Origin: an uncultured Lachnospiraceae bacterium
GTDB lineage: Bacteria; Bacillota; Clostridia; Lachnospirales; Lachnospiraceae
Reading direction: 5' to 3'
DNA length: 64,000 nt
NCBI GenBank assembly: GCA_910584965.1
Contig: CAJUDZ010000008.1
Location: 66,880-130,879 of the forward strand
Under the pieces are notes generated by a model. It saw only the letters and a program-made list of their open reading frames with translations. It was not told the origin of the DNA and ran no database searches. This document shows, piece after piece, positions 16,864 to 26,077 of this stretch. A program made the translations under genes and the position numbers. Positions within the stretch are counted from its first letter, which is position 1. The number at the start of each line of letters is the position of its first letter.

Positions 16864-17094
16864 TCAGCAGGCTACCGCAAATTTCTGAAGATACTGCTCA
16901 AATTCGTGGTCATAACCGTTACAGGTTACTGTCAGAATCTGGTCAAAATTCAGCCCGAATACACCAAGTATGGATTTGGCATCTACTATGAAACTGTTGT
17001 AGGAAATGTCTACATCAAACAGGCACTTGGTAGCCGCTGCTACGAAATCTTTTACTTCATCCGGTCTTAATTTAATTCTGTGTTGCATCATCAT
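16864..17094 (-). CDS. HPr-family protein lacking the phosphorylatable histidine (Crh-like)
   Basis: A 76-residue protein with the HPr fold: the end reads FIVDAKSILGVFGLNFDQILTV, matching the regulatory-serine region of HPr (AKSIMG, here Ser41). The N-terminal loop where HPr has GLHARPA with His15 reads RIKLRPDEVKDFV, so the PTS-active His is absent. This combination (no His15, Ser46-like site kept) is that of Crh, a catabolite-control cofactor of CcpA in Bacillus; the role here is inferred. The start is set by GGAGG 6 bases before the ATG. Its promoter is at 17164-17191. Confidence 0.75.
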   Translation of the reverse strand: MMMQHRIKLRPDEVKDFVAAATKCLFDVDISYNSFIVDAKSILGVFGLNFDQILTVTCNGYDHEFEQYLQKFAVAC

Positions 17095-17157
17095 AAACAC
17101 CCTCCTTTTCTGGTTTACAATACTGATACTACTAATGCGGAAATCGTTTTCCTTGTT

Positions 17158-17191
17158 GAGATGATTATACTCCATTCATCTCATTTGTAAA
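17158..17191 (-). promoter_or_regulatory. Promoter and overlapping dyad of the HPr-like gene
   Basis: Minus-strand TTTACA (17191-17186), 16 bp, TATAAT (17169-17164). A dyad GAGATGA-N11-TCATCTC (17158-17182) straddles the -10, a good position for a repressor site. Confidence 0.6.
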
Positions 17192-17330
17192 GAACGAATT
17201 ATTGACTTAAAAAATGCGTCAATTTCTTCAATTTTACATTCTACCCAATATATGCCTTTTATCTCTTTTTTTCTTTGTAGATTCTGCCAATTATTCCTCT
17301 ATGGCTTTAGTTGAAAAAAGCGCATTTTTT

Positions 17331-18107
17331 TCACTTTTTGACAAATTCGACCATATATTCTTGGAACCTCAGCGGGAGCATTTGCTGCTGCAGTTTTAAA
17401 TTTTTTCGGTCTTTGATCGCAATCGTCTGGCAGAACATGGTAAACAGCTCCTGATACGCTTCTTCTTTCTCCGACATAAGCAGTTCATCTTCCGTCTTCC
17501 GTTCCATCCCGGATACCAGATACCATTCTTTACCGGCCGGATGCACGCCGTACAGTTCCCGCTTCTCATCGTAAATGATGAAGTTCTCAAGCGGAAGCCT
17601 GTCTGCAAAATGCGGCATCAGGAATGAAACGACATTGCACTTTGCGCCGATTCTGGAATACAGAATCCCCTGTTTCAGCTCCTGAAACCGGATAAATTCC
17701 ATCAGCCGGTGAATCTCGTTCGCCGCGCACCGCGACAGCCGGAATACCGTATCCACATAGGGGTTCATGGAATTTTCCAGAACGCGTCTGCCGCTTCCGT
17801 TCGTGATGCCGTCCACCACGGTCCGATAGACGGCCTGGCCTTTTCCGGCATCTTCCGTTGAAAGTGCCCTGCATATGCTCATATAGACATCTGTTCCGAG
17901 ACGTTTCTGAATGGTTTCCGCTACCTTTCTAGTTTTTACCAAATCCGGCGTAATATACAGGTAGGAAGCAAATAAACGAAGATTTTCTTCTTCGCCGATC
18001 TGGATATGAAGATGCTCATGCCCCTCCCTGAAAGCATAGGCATCATATATTCCCGTAAATACGCCTTCCATGGAATCTTCACAGATCAGATATTTTTCTT
18101 CCGGCAT
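17331..18107 (-). CDS. TIGR03915-type DNA metabolism protein, partner of the radical SAM protein
   Basis: A 258-residue protein of the TIGR03915 (SAM_7_link) family, known almost only as neighbour or fusion partner of the radical SAM protein encoded next door (TIGR03916). Visible features are LICEDSMEGVFTGIYDAY at the N-terminus and FRLSRCAANEIHRLMEFIRFQEL in the middle, typical of the family. In some genomes a uracil-DNA-glycosylase-like domain is attached to this family; here it ends after about 258 residues without one. It follows the radical SAM gene by about 100 bases, so co-expression under LexA control is plausible. Activity unknown; nucleic-acid repair is inferred from context. Confidence 0.82.
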   Translation of the reverse strand: MPEEKYLICEDSMEGVFTGIYDAYAFREGHEHLHIQIGEEENLRLFASYLYITPDLVKTRKVAETIQKRLGTDVYMSICRALSTEDAGKGQAVYRTVVDGITNGSGRRVLENSMNPYVDTVFRLSRCAANEIHRLMEFIRFQELKQGILYSRIGAKCNVVSFLMPHFADRLPLENFIIYDEKRELYGVHPAGKEWYLVSGMERKTEDELLMSEKEEAYQELFTMFCQTIAIKDRKNLKLQQQMLPLRFQEYMVEFVKK

Positions 18108-18209
18108 GACACGCCCTCCTTAATACGCTCCTTACGCCCCAAATGACCCAAATCCCGGCAGGGCAGGCCTGCCGGAGAAAATGCCCGCCTTTGGGCCTTC
18201 AAACCGCGA

Positions 18210-19511
18210 TTATGAAAACAGGCTCATCTGCTCATACTGCATCCCGTCCCCGGAAAAGAGCTGTCTTTCTTTCCGATTCGCGAAATTCTGGTATGTCAGG
18301 TTCCTGACGATATAATTTTCTTCGATTTTGGTCGGATACATCATTTTTCCGCCGCATGTGATAAAATACAAAGCGCGTTTTAACACGACGCCGATCTTCT
18401 TCAAGTCTTCAAAATTCAGCCGTCCGAACCGCCGGGCGTTTATGATGCGCCGGGCGCTTTTCACGCCGATGCCCGGCACCCGGAGAAGCAGGCGGTAATC
18501 CGCCCGGTTGATTTCCACCGGAAACTGTTCCAGATGCCTGACCGCCCAATCCGCCTTCGGATCTATCATCATATTGAAATTGGGCCGTTCTTCGCTCAGC
18601 AGCTCCTCCACGGTAAAATCGTAATACCGCAGAAGCCAGTCCGCCTGATACAGCCGGTGCTCCCGCAGCAGCGGCGGTCCGCCGGGCAGAGCCGGAAGTT
18701 CTTTGTCCTGGTTTACATTGACGAAGGCGGAATAATAGACCCTTTTCAGGGAAAATTTCTGATACAGGCTTTCCGCCACCGCCATGATCTGATAATCGCT
18801 TTCCGGCGTCGCGCCGATGATCATCTGCGTGGACTGCCCGGCCTCACAGAAGCGCGGCGCGTGATTGTATAAAACAAGCTCGTTCCGGTTCTGGGTTATG
18901 CCGTTCTGTATCAGTTTCATCGGCCGCAGAATCGTTTTCCGGTGCTTATTGGGCGCAAGTTTCCGCAAACTCTCCGCCGTCGGCAGTTCCAGATTGACGC
19001 TCATCCGATCCGCAAGGAATCCCGCTTTGCTTATCAGCGCGGCATCCGCTCCCGGAATGGCTTTTACATGGATGTATCCCTGAAAATGATGGACCGTCCG
19101 CAGTTTGTAAACGGTCTGGCAGATCAGCTCCATCGTGTAGTCCGGACTGTATAAAATGCCGGAACTCAAAAACAGGCCTTCTATATAATTGCGCCGGTAA
19201 AATTCCATTGTCAGCTCACAGACTTCATCCGGCGTAAAAGAAGCCCGCGGCACATCGTTGGAACGCCGGTTCATACAGTATTTGCAGTCATAAATACATT
19301 CATTCGTAAACAAAATCTTCAAAAGCGATATGCAGCGGCCGTCCGCCGCAAAGCTGTGGCAGAGCCCGGAGGCCACCGTATTGCCTATGCCCTTCCCGTC
19401 CCCGCTGCGGGAAGAGCCGCTGGACGAACACGAGACATCGTACTTCGCCGCTTCCGCCAGAATATTCAGTTTATCCATCATCGACATCGCCGGTGCAATC
19501 CGCATTTCCAT
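18210..19511 (-). CDS. Putative DNA modification/repair radical SAM protein (TIGR03916 type)
   Basis: A protein of about 433 residues with the radical SAM cluster motif CIYDCKYC, preceded by YDVSCSSSGSSR, which is characteristic of TIGR03916. The C-terminal part has a helix-hairpin-helix stretch (LLRVPGIGVKSARRII), a DNA-binding element. The start is uncertain: the ATG at 19511 (MEMRIAPAMS) has AGGG about 10 bases upstream, and several in-frame ATGs are close by. Two LexA-type boxes flank a good promoter upstream, so it is probably SOS-induced. The reaction is unknown. Confidence 0.85.
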   Translation of the reverse strand: MEMRIAPAMSMMDKLNILAEAAKYDVSCSSSGSSRSGDGKGIGNTVASGLCHSFAADGRCISLLKILFTNECIYDCKYCMNRRSNDVPRASFTPDEVCELTMEFYRRNYIEGLFLSSGILYSPDYTMELICQTVYKLRTVHHFQGYIHVKAIPGADAALISKAGFLADRMSVNLELPTAESLRKLAPNKHRKTILRPMKLIQNGITQNRNELVLYNHAPRFCEAGQSTQMIIGATPESDYQIMAVAESLYQKFSLKRVYYSAFVNVNQDKELPALPGGPPLLREHRLYQADWLLRYYDFTVEELLSEERPNFNMMIDPKADWAVRHLEQFPVEINRADYRLLLRVPGIGVKSARRIINARRFGRLNFEDLKKIGVVLKRALYFITCGGKMMYPTKIEENYIVRNLTYQNFANRKERQLFSGDGMQYEQMSLFS

Positions 19512-19539
19512 AGTCCGCATTTCCCTGTTTATACATTTA

Positions 19540-19614
19540 GAACGTATGTTCTTTCCATATTCCAATCTTACCACATCTTTTTGAGGAATGCAACCACTTT
19601 GTGAACATTTGTTC
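19540..19614 (-). promoter_or_regulatory. LexA-controlled promoter of the radical SAM repair gene
   Basis: Two sites fit the Gram-positive SOS box GAAC-N4-GTTC: GAACGTATGTTC (19540-19551) and GAACATTTGTTC (19603-19614). Between them on the minus strand lie TTGCAT (19593-19588), 17 bp, TAAGAT (19570-19565). LexA bound to both would bracket the promoter. Matching is by eye to the Bacillus/Clostridium consensus. Confidence 0.75.
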
Positions 19615-19663
19615 TTTTATTCGGCCGCAGTCCGGGGCGCAGCGGCAAAACATGCGGATTTGA

Positions 19664-19692
19664 TTGACGAATCTCCTTTGCGTGAATATAAT
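19664..19692 (+). promoter_or_regulatory. SigA-type promoter of asnA
   Basis: TTGACG (19664-19669), 17 bp, TATAAT (19687-19692), about 50 bases before the asnA start. No T-box or other long leader fits in the remaining space. Confidence 0.75.
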
Positions 19693-19743
19693 ACAAACTG
19701 AAGCATATCTGAAAATTTATTTCATATGGAAAAGAGGTTTTTT

Positions 19744-20754
19744 ATGGAACATTTAATTATCCCGGAAAATTACCGTTCCGCGTTGAATCTGCACGATACG
19801 CAGATCGGCATTAAAACGGTAAAAGATTTTTTTCAGAACTTACTCGCAGAACGTCTGCATTTGCTGCGCGTCTCCGCACCGCTGTTCGTTGACCCGGCCT
19901 CCGGCCTGAACGATAACTTAAACGGCGTGGAACGCCCGGTCGTATTCGGTATCAAAGAACAAAACGATTCTCCTGCGGAAATCGTGCATTCCCTGGCCAA
20001 ATGGAAACGGTTCGCCTTAGGGAAATACGGTTTTTCCCATGGCGAGGGCCTCTATACGGATATGAGCGCGATACGCCGCGACGAACAGACCGATAATATT
20101 CATTCCATCTATGTCGACCAGTGGGACTGGGAAAAAATCATTTCAAAGGAAGAACGCACGCCTGAATTTCTGAAAGAGACGGTGCGGGCCGTATATAAAG
20201 TGCTGCGCAAGACGGAAAAATATATGGCAATCCGTTATGATTACATAGAAGAAATACTTCCCCATGATATTTTCTTCATCACCACACAGGAACTGGAAGA
20301 CCTTTACCCTGATGTTTCCCCAAAACAGCGGGAATATTATATTACAAAAGAAAAAGGTGCGGTCTGCATCATGCAGATCGGCGACCTGCTGGCATCCGGC
20401 GAGAAACATGACGGCCGGGCGCCGGATTATGATGACTGGACATTAAATGCGGACATCGTCGTATACTATCCGGTTCTGGACATCGCCCTGGAACTGTCCT
20501 CCATGGGTATCCGCGTTGATAAGGATTCCCTGCTTTCCCAGCTTGCAAAAGCCGGCTGCCCGGAAAGAGCGGAACTTCCTTTCCAGAAAGCGGTCTTAAA
20601 CGATGAAGTGCCTCTGACCGTCGGCGGCGGCATCGGCCAGTCCCGTATCTGTATGTTCTTCCTGAGAAAAGCACATATCGGAGAAGTACAGTCTTCCATG
20701 TGGCCGGAAGAAGTTATCAAAGAAACACTGGCGCACGGCATACAATTACTCTGA
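19744..20754 (+). CDS. asnA: Aspartate--ammonia ligase
   Basis: A 336-residue class-II-synthetase-like enzyme making asparagine from aspartate, ammonia and ATP. The family signatures are clear: LRVSAPLFVDPASGLNDNLNG, ERPVVFGIKEQND, EIVHSLAKWKR, HSIYVDQWDWEK and the C-terminal GGGIGQSRICMFFL. The length is normal for AsnA. The start at 19744 (MEHLIIPENY) is preceded by AAGAGG; a slightly longer frame begins at 19726. It is monocistronic between its own promoter and a hairpin terminator. Confidence 0.97.
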   Translation: MEHLIIPENYRSALNLHDTQIGIKTVKDFFQNLLAERLHLLRVSAPLFVDPASGLNDNLNGVERPVVFGIKEQNDSPAEIVHSLAKWKRFALGKYGFSHGEGLYTDMSAIRRDEQTDNIHSIYVDQWDWEKIISKEERTPEFLKETVRAVYKVLRKTEKYMAIRYDYIEEILPHDIFFITTQELEDLYPDVSPKQREYYITKEKGAVCIMQIGDLLASGEKHDGRAPDYDDWTLNADIVVYYPVLDIALELSSMGIRVDKDSLLSQLAKAGCPERAELPFQKAVLNDEVPLTVGGGIGQSRICMFFLRKAHIGEVQSSMWPEEVIKETLAHGIQLL

Positions 20755-20768
20755 TGAAGCGGCAAAGA

Positions 20769-20806
20769 ATATACCCCGGTGAAAACTTTTTTCGCCGGGG
20801 TATATA
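20769..20806 (+). terminator. Hairpin after asnA
   Basis: ATATACCCCGG and CCGGGGTATAT form a strong stem with a T-rich loop, 15 bases past the asnA stop. No long T tract follows, so efficiency is uncertain. Confidence 0.6.
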
Positions 20807-20913
20807 TATGGCAAAATAGTGATAGTCCATATTATCAGGTTATCCGGGAAAAATCCCGGTTTCTTTCATTTTCTTCCTGAATAAAAATACATAATATGAA
20901 GAATATATTTTCA

Positions 20914-20940
20914 TGAATAATCATATAAAAAATCCGATAA
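20914..20940 (+). promoter_or_regulatory. SigD (sigma-28) type promoter of the flagellin gene
   Basis: TGAA (20914-20917), 15 bp, TCCGATAA (20933-20940), close to the flagellar consensus TAAA-N15-GCCGATAA. It is about 60 bases upstream of the flagellin start. Confidence 0.65.
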
Positions 20941-21001
20941 ATATAGTAGAAACAGAAAGGATTCTGGACATATATTGTCTTATTGTCAGGGAGGACACAT
21001 C

Positions 21002-24000
21002 ATGTTATCTGTTCAAACCAATCTGCTTGCCATGAACGCCAGCAACAATTTTCAGATAAATTCCAAAAAAAACAAACGAACAACGGAAAAATTATCATCC
21101 GGATACCGAATCAACCGGTCCGCGGATGATGCGGCCGGACTCGCCATTTCGGAAAAGATGAGACGTCAGATCCGCGGTCTGATGCAGGGAACCGCCAACG
21201 CACAGGACGGCGTTTCCTTCGTGCAGGTTGCCGACGGTTCCATGGACGAAGTGCACGGCATGTTACAGCGCATGAATGAACTGGCCGTAAAATCCTTAAA
21301 CGGCACCTGGACCGAAAGCGACCGCGCCTCTATGAACGCGGAATTTGATCAGCTCCGCACGGAAATCGACCGTATCGGTTATGACACGCAGTACAACGAA
21401 CAGCCTGTATTTGAAGAACACGAAGATTCCTACTATCAGATTTCCGGCAGCAGAAAATGGAACGATAACCAGCTCCATACCGTTCCGGCTCTGAACAATG
21501 AACTGAACATCCATCTGCCTTCCTATTATGAACCCAGCGATTATTCGCTCACGGTTCCCGCAGGCGTTTACACCACACAGGAATTAATCGATGAAATCGA
21601 CAGCGCTCTGGAAACAATGAAGCCTTCCAATCCCGGATTTGTATTCGAGTATACGGACAGCGGATTCTGCAGGCTGAATTTTGAGCGATCTGACGGAATG
21701 CCCACGGAAATCGCCTCGGTGGACGGTTCCCTCTCTTATCTGCTTTTTGATAATTATACCGGATATTCTTCCACAAGCCTTCTGGGCACTACCGTTTTCG
21801 ATTCGAAATTCCCGCTCCCCATTGTCCGGGGTCAGAATGACGAGCTCGGTTTTTATGTGGAAAATGCCAACGGCTCCAATTTCATCTCCATGACGATTCC
21901 GCCGGGAAAATATTCCCGCTCCGACATGATTAACCTGATTAATGAAAATCTGAGAAAAAATCCGGATGCCGCCGGCGTTACCGCCAAAGAATACGGGACC
22001 TCCAGCATTCAGATTACAGGCGGCGACACGATCAGCATCACCGGCCTGAAGGGTAATATGTTCAAATTGGAAACATCAAGCGTTATTTACTCTTCCGTTT
22101 TTTATGATAACGTGAAATACGGAAGTTCTTCAGGTATTGCTGCGTCCGTCACCGGTAAAGCCTATTACGGTTCTTCGGCCACGGACAAAATTCATTTATC
22201 CGCCGCCAATAAGAATAATGTCCTGCGGTTCAAAATAAACGGCGCGGCAGATTATACGGAGATTACCTTTGCGGATAAAGCCGGCGGTTATACCATGACT
22301 GAAATCCGGGACGAAATCAATAAACAGCTCGAGGCGAAAGGACTGCAAGATGCTGCCCTCGCCAGTACGGGCAATACCACTGTGTCCGTGCCGTCCAGCC
22401 CGACTTCAACGACCTCCCGTTCCGTACAGTATCTGAAATTGGCCAGCCTGGTTACCGGAAGTGCCAGTTCGCTGGAATTTGATACGACGGATCCCGCCGC
22501 AGTCAATACTTACAACGTATTATTCCGCGATACGGGCTATCTGCCTTATAAATTCAGCGGAAATAAAGCATATCTTCAGGGATATGCAAATCTGAACAGT
22601 TCGTTTATGCTGGACAATACCGATTCTCTGACCTTTACCGTCAATAATCAGAGTTATACCATAGACAATATTGATGGAACTTATGCAAACGGTTCGACGC
22701 TTGTTACCGCACTGAACTTACGTTTGCAGAACGACCCTGCCTTATCGGCGCTCAAGGATAAAATTGAGTTCAGGGGCTCTTCCCCCATTTCCATTTATTC
22801 ACTGTCCGATGACATACAGAAAATTGAATTTACTGCCGGGCAGAGAAACGCCACCTATGACAAGCTTTTCAAAGGAATTACACAGGTTACAAACAGTGCG
22901 TCCTATAGCTATAGCTGGGGAACCGTATCCCGCCCACAGGGTTCCACGGCAGTCAATGTAACAAATGCCACGGCTTCTGTCACGATTCCCGCAGACAGGC
23001 AGAATGCCACGATAGAGCTCACAGATAAAACAAATAAACTAAACTTTTATTCCTCCGGCGGTTCCAGGGAAATCACTCTGACCGCAAGGAAATACAAGGG
23101 AATTTCGGATGTTATATCCGAGATTAATAAAAAGCTGTCAGGCGACAATGTGTTCAGTAATATAAGCGCCTCTTTCAAGGATGGAAAGCTTCTGATTACC
23201 GCCGTGCCTTCTACGGAAAATGCAAACGGCTCCTATTATATCGAGTTTAATTCAGGCAGCTCCGCTTTGCGCGGCATCCTCGGAACGCATGAATCGATTA
23301 CCAATGCCACCCCCCATGAAGCAAGCCCCTATATCCTGAGTACTTATACCTCTATTCCCGACGCAACGACAATCAATAGCGGCAATAATGCACTCACCCT
23401 GCAAATCGGTTCAGACCCCGCCGCCACGGTAACGATTGCAAACGGCAGCAATTATGATAAAGACGGGTTAAAAAAGGCAGTACAGGCCGCAATAGACAGT
23501 GATGCTTCTTTAAAGGGAAAAGTCACCGTCGATATCTCATCCGACGGAAAACTCCAGTTCTCTTCTACCGGAGGAACGATTACTGCATCGGGAAGCTTTT
23601 ATCAGGACGTCATTATCACCGAAAAAACACAGAACGAGTCGACGCAGAAGGGCGGATATCCGGCCGGCAGCTTCCAGAACGCTTATATTATCGGCCGAAA
23701 AGATTTAACGGCCGAACCTGTTGACATCATCAGCGGCGCAAACGATGCCTTTACTTTTGATTTCACCTATACGGACCCGAAAGGCAAAAACAGCTTTCAA
23801 AAGGAAATAAACATCACGATTCCCGAAGGCACTTATACCGGAGATGAGATTGCCGCACTCTTACAGGATAAAATACAGGAAAAATTTGATGAGGAAAAAA
23901 TAGAAGACCTTGAAATAAAGGTTACCATAGGCGGCTACAAAACGAATGTTGTCGGCGCCAACGACGATACCGCGCTCCAAATTGTCGTCAACCAGAAAGC

Positions 24001-24814
24001 CGGAAAAGAGCCGGCTAACGGCCAGTATGTTCTGGACGGCGTACGAGGCACCGCCGCAAGTTTTCTTTTCTATAAAACGACCAATAAACCCAAAGCGACT
24101 TACATAACGGGTTCCAAAGACTTGTCGAAAGGAGTCTTATTTAAGCCCGGTCAGAATGTACTTACGTTTTCCGCCGACTCCGTTCCGTATCAATTTACGT
24201 TTCCGGAAAATACCAAATATACCGCGGACGAGTTTATCGGGCTGTTAAACGATATGTTCAAAAACGGAGACGATAACGGCAATGTCGCTCCCCTGACCGC
24301 ATCCCTGGAGAACGGAGCCCTGAAAATTTCCCACAGGGTTTTTGGTTCCCACACAATAACCGATATCGGCGGAAGCGCAAGAAGCACGCTCTTTCTGGAA
24401 GAAAGCGGCCGGAATTTCCGTGACCCGATAAACCTCCTTGTCGGTGTGGAAACAAAAGATATGGTGGAAATTCCCCGCACGCGCGTAAACTCCTGTTCCC
24501 TGGGAATCAACTCCATCACAATCAGCAAGCCGAAATACGCGGAAAAAGCGGTTTCCCGCATCAAAAATGCCATCACAACGCTGAGTTCCCGGAGAAGCAC
24601 TTACGGTTCTTTGCAGAACAGACTGGAGCATACAATCAATAACAACAATAACGTCATCGAAAATACACAGGCGAGCGAATCCGCCATCCGCGATGCGGAT
24701 ATTGCTCTCGAAGCAATGGAACTGGCCAAAAACAATTTTCTGATGCAGTCTTCCCAGACGGTACTTGCGCAGGCGAACCAGCTGCCAAATCTGATTCTGA
24801 ATCTGCTTCAATAG
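21002..24814 (+). CDS. Giant flagellin with ~1000-residue central insertion
   Basis: A 1270-residue flagellin. Residues 1-140 are a normal D0/D1 N-terminus (VQTNLLAMNASNNFQIN, KLSSGYRINRSADDAAGLAISEKMR). The last ~100 are the matching C-terminus (RIKNAITTLSSRRSTYG, DADIALEAMELAKNNFLMQ, then SSQTVLAQANQLPNL). Between them, in place of a usual 100-250 residue variable region, lie about 1000 residues of repeating beta-rich units. These have the form F-x-IPxGxYTxxEIxxLIN followed by GxLxI. The start is set by GGGAGG 7 bases before the ATG; upstream is a SigD-like promoter. No HExxH protease motif was seen. It stands alone, with no other flagellar genes nearby. Confidence 0.92.
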   Translation: MLSVQTNLLAMNASNNFQINSKKNKRTTEKLSSGYRINRSADDAAGLAISEKMRRQIRGLMQGTANAQDGVSFVQVADGSMDEVHGMLQRMNELAVKSLNGTWTESDRASMNAEFDQLRTEIDRIGYDTQYNEQPVFEEHEDSYYQISGSRKWNDNQLHTVPALNNELNIHLPSYYEPSDYSLTVPAGVYTTQELIDEIDSALETMKPSNPGFVFEYTDSGFCRLNFERSDGMPTEIASVDGSLSYLLFDNYTGYSSTSLLGTTVFDSKFPLPIVRGQNDELGFYVENANGSNFISMTIPPGKYSRSDMINLINENLRKNPDAAGVTAKEYGTSSIQITGGDTISITGLKGNMFKLETSSVIYSSVFYDNVKYGSSSGIAASVTGKAYYGSSATDKIHLSAANKNNVLRFKINGAADYTEITFADKAGGYTMTEIRDEINKQLEAKGLQDAALASTGNTTVSVPSSPTSTTSRSVQYLKLASLVTGSASSLEFDTTDPAAVNTYNVLFRDTGYLPYKFSGNKAYLQGYANLNSSFMLDNTDSLTFTVNNQSYTIDNIDGTYANGSTLVTALNLRLQNDPALSALKDKIEFRGSSPISIYSLSDDIQKIEFTAGQRNATYDKLFKGITQVTNSASYSYSWGTVSRPQGSTAVNVTNATASVTIPADRQNATIELTDKTNKLNFYSSGGSREITLTARKYKGISDVISEINKKLSGDNVFSNISASFKDGKLLITAVPSTENANGSYYIEFNSGSSALRGILGTHESITNATPHEASPYILSTYTSIPDATTINSGNNALTLQIGSDPAATVTIANGSNYDKDGLKKAVQAAIDSDASLKGKVTVDISSDGKLQFSSTGGTITASGSFYQDVIITEKTQNESTQKGGYPAGSFQNAYIIGRKDLTAEPVDIISGANDAFTFDFTYTDPKGKNSFQKEINITIPEGTYTGDEIAALLQDKIQEKFDEEKIEDLEIKVTIGGYKTNVVGANDDTALQIVVNQKAGKEPANGQYVLDGVRGTAASFLFYKTTNKPKATYITGSKDLSKGVLFKPGQNVLTFSADSVPYQFTFPENTKYTADEFIGLLNDMFKNGDDNGNVAPLTASLENGALKISHRVFGSHTITDIGGSARSTLFLEESGRNFRDPINLLVGVETKDMVEIPRTRVNSCSLGINSITISKPKYAEKAVSRIKNAITTLSSRRSTYGSLQNRLEHTINNNNNVIENTQASESAIRDADIALEAMELAKNNFLMQSSQTVLAQANQLPNLILNLLQ

Positions 24815-24881
24815 ACGCAGATCCGTCGGCCCTGTGCCTGATTTCTTCTTCGATTACAGCATTTTTCCATCCGTTTAAAAA

Positions 24882-24911
24882 CGCAGGCCCGCCGGGCCTG
24901 CGCTTTTTTAC
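24882..24911 (+). terminator. Two-way terminator between flagellin and GH8 genes
   Basis: CGCAGGCCC-GCC-GGGCCTGCG is followed by a T run on the plus strand and, on the minus strand, by TTTTTAAAC. It ends the flagellin gene and touches the stop of the converging GH8 gene. Confidence 0.85.
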
Positions 24912-26077
24912 CATATGCGATAATTTCCGGAAAGAGCAAGATATGCGAACAGATACAGACAGTTATCATAATATCTGCGCTCTCCCTTGCGCATCGGCTC
25001 CCGGAAAAACCGTTCTACCCACTCTTTGGCGCGTTCCGCCTCTTCCGACAGTTTTTCGCCATCCAGCTTTTCCGGTATTGCCAGCGTTCCCTGCGCCGTC
25101 GCAGCAAACATGCCGACCGGATGCAGCGCGGGCATATCGATGGGAGTGCCGTCAATCCGGTAAACCATATACGGATTCTCCCGGTTTGTCACGCCCAGAA
25201 AATATTGAAGCCGCTCTGCTGCCGCCCGCTGTCCGGCATCGATTCCGTTCCAGCCATAATCCAGTCCGATATTCGCCGCCGTCCGGTACGCGTCCGAATA
25301 GAAATACCCATGCTGTCCCCATTCAAACTCCTCATATACCGGGGAACCGTCAAAATGCGCATATTCAGCCGACATACCTGTTTTCTCATGGCAGGCCGCC
25401 GCCAGATAACGTCGGCTTGTTTCGGCCGCCTTCGCCCAAAATTCCCTGTCTTCTTCATAAGCCCATTTTGCAAATAAATCATAGAAATGAGGCAGATGAT
25501 AAGAGGGGTCCGTAAAAGGGCTTCCCGGAACAAAAAGAATCTGATGATTTTCTCTGTTCCACATCGGCTCTCCGGGACGGCCATTTTCCCCTTTGTGCAG
25601 ACAGGCGCGCAAAATTTCTTTCGCTTCTCTCTCATAGGCGAAGATGCCTTCCCCGTCTCCCCACCTGTGGGATGCGAAAAAAAGCGCCATCGCAAAATAT
25701 TCCTCTCCGTCAGGCGCCGGACCATAAGCGTTTTTTGAACCGTCCGGGGCGCAGGACCATGCAAAATACCCCTCATTCTCGCCTTCATCCATCCACATAA
25801 AGGTCCTGGCCCATTTCCAGAGCCGGTCAAATTCTTCCTTCATATCAAGCTGTACGCACATCATCATCCCATAGGACATCCCTTCCGTGCGCGCATCATG
25901 ATTTCCCGTATCCTCTATGTAGGCCATATCATCCCCTGCGGTATGATATACCCGTTCTTCTTCATCATAGAAAAAAGTGTGCACGGCTTCCCGCAGTCTT
26001 TTTTCTATTTCTTCTTCGGGAATCCCCGCTTCCCGGAATACATTGCGGTATTGTCTTTCCATTTTTCCGAAAACCAT
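24908..26077 (-). CDS. GH8 glycoside hydrolase, reducing-end xylose-releasing exo-oligoxylanase type
   Basis: About 389 residues, cytoplasmic. The GH8 signature DARTEGMSYGMMM contains the catalytic acid Glu. Further GH8 blocks are YFAWSCAPDGSKNAYGPAPDGEEYFAMALF (with the second acidic region), DPSYHLPHFYDLFA and FYSDAYRTAANIGLDY. The overall sequence is like Rex enzymes, which remove xylose from the reducing end of xylo-oligosaccharides, rather than secreted cellulases; there is no signal peptide. The start at 26077 (MVFGKMERQYRN) follows GGAAGAAAAGG; a TTG 36 bases earlier and an ATG at 26062 are alternatives. No xylan genes lie nearby. Confidence 0.88.
   Translation of the reverse strand: MVFGKMERQYRNVFREAGIPEEEIEKRLREAVHTFFYDEEERVYHTAGDDMAYIEDTGNHDARTEGMSYGMMMCVQLDMKEEFDRLWKWARTFMWMDEGENEGYFAWSCAPDGSKNAYGPAPDGEEYFAMALFFASHRWGDGEGIFAYEREAKEILRACLHKGENGRPGEPMWNRENHQILFVPGSPFTDPSYHLPHFYDLFAKWAYEEDREFWAKAAETSRRYLAAACHEKTGMSAEYAHFDGSPVYEEFEWGQHGYFYSDAYRTAANIGLDYGWNGIDAGQRAAAERLQYFLGVTNRENPYMVYRIDGTPIDMPALHPVGMFAATAQGTLAIPEKLDGEKLSEEAERAKEWVERFFREPMRKGERRYYDNCLYLFAYLALSGNYRIW

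Noticed and set aside
21002..24814. Flagellinolysin (metalloprotease flagellin)
   Set aside because: No HExxH motif was found in the large insertion.
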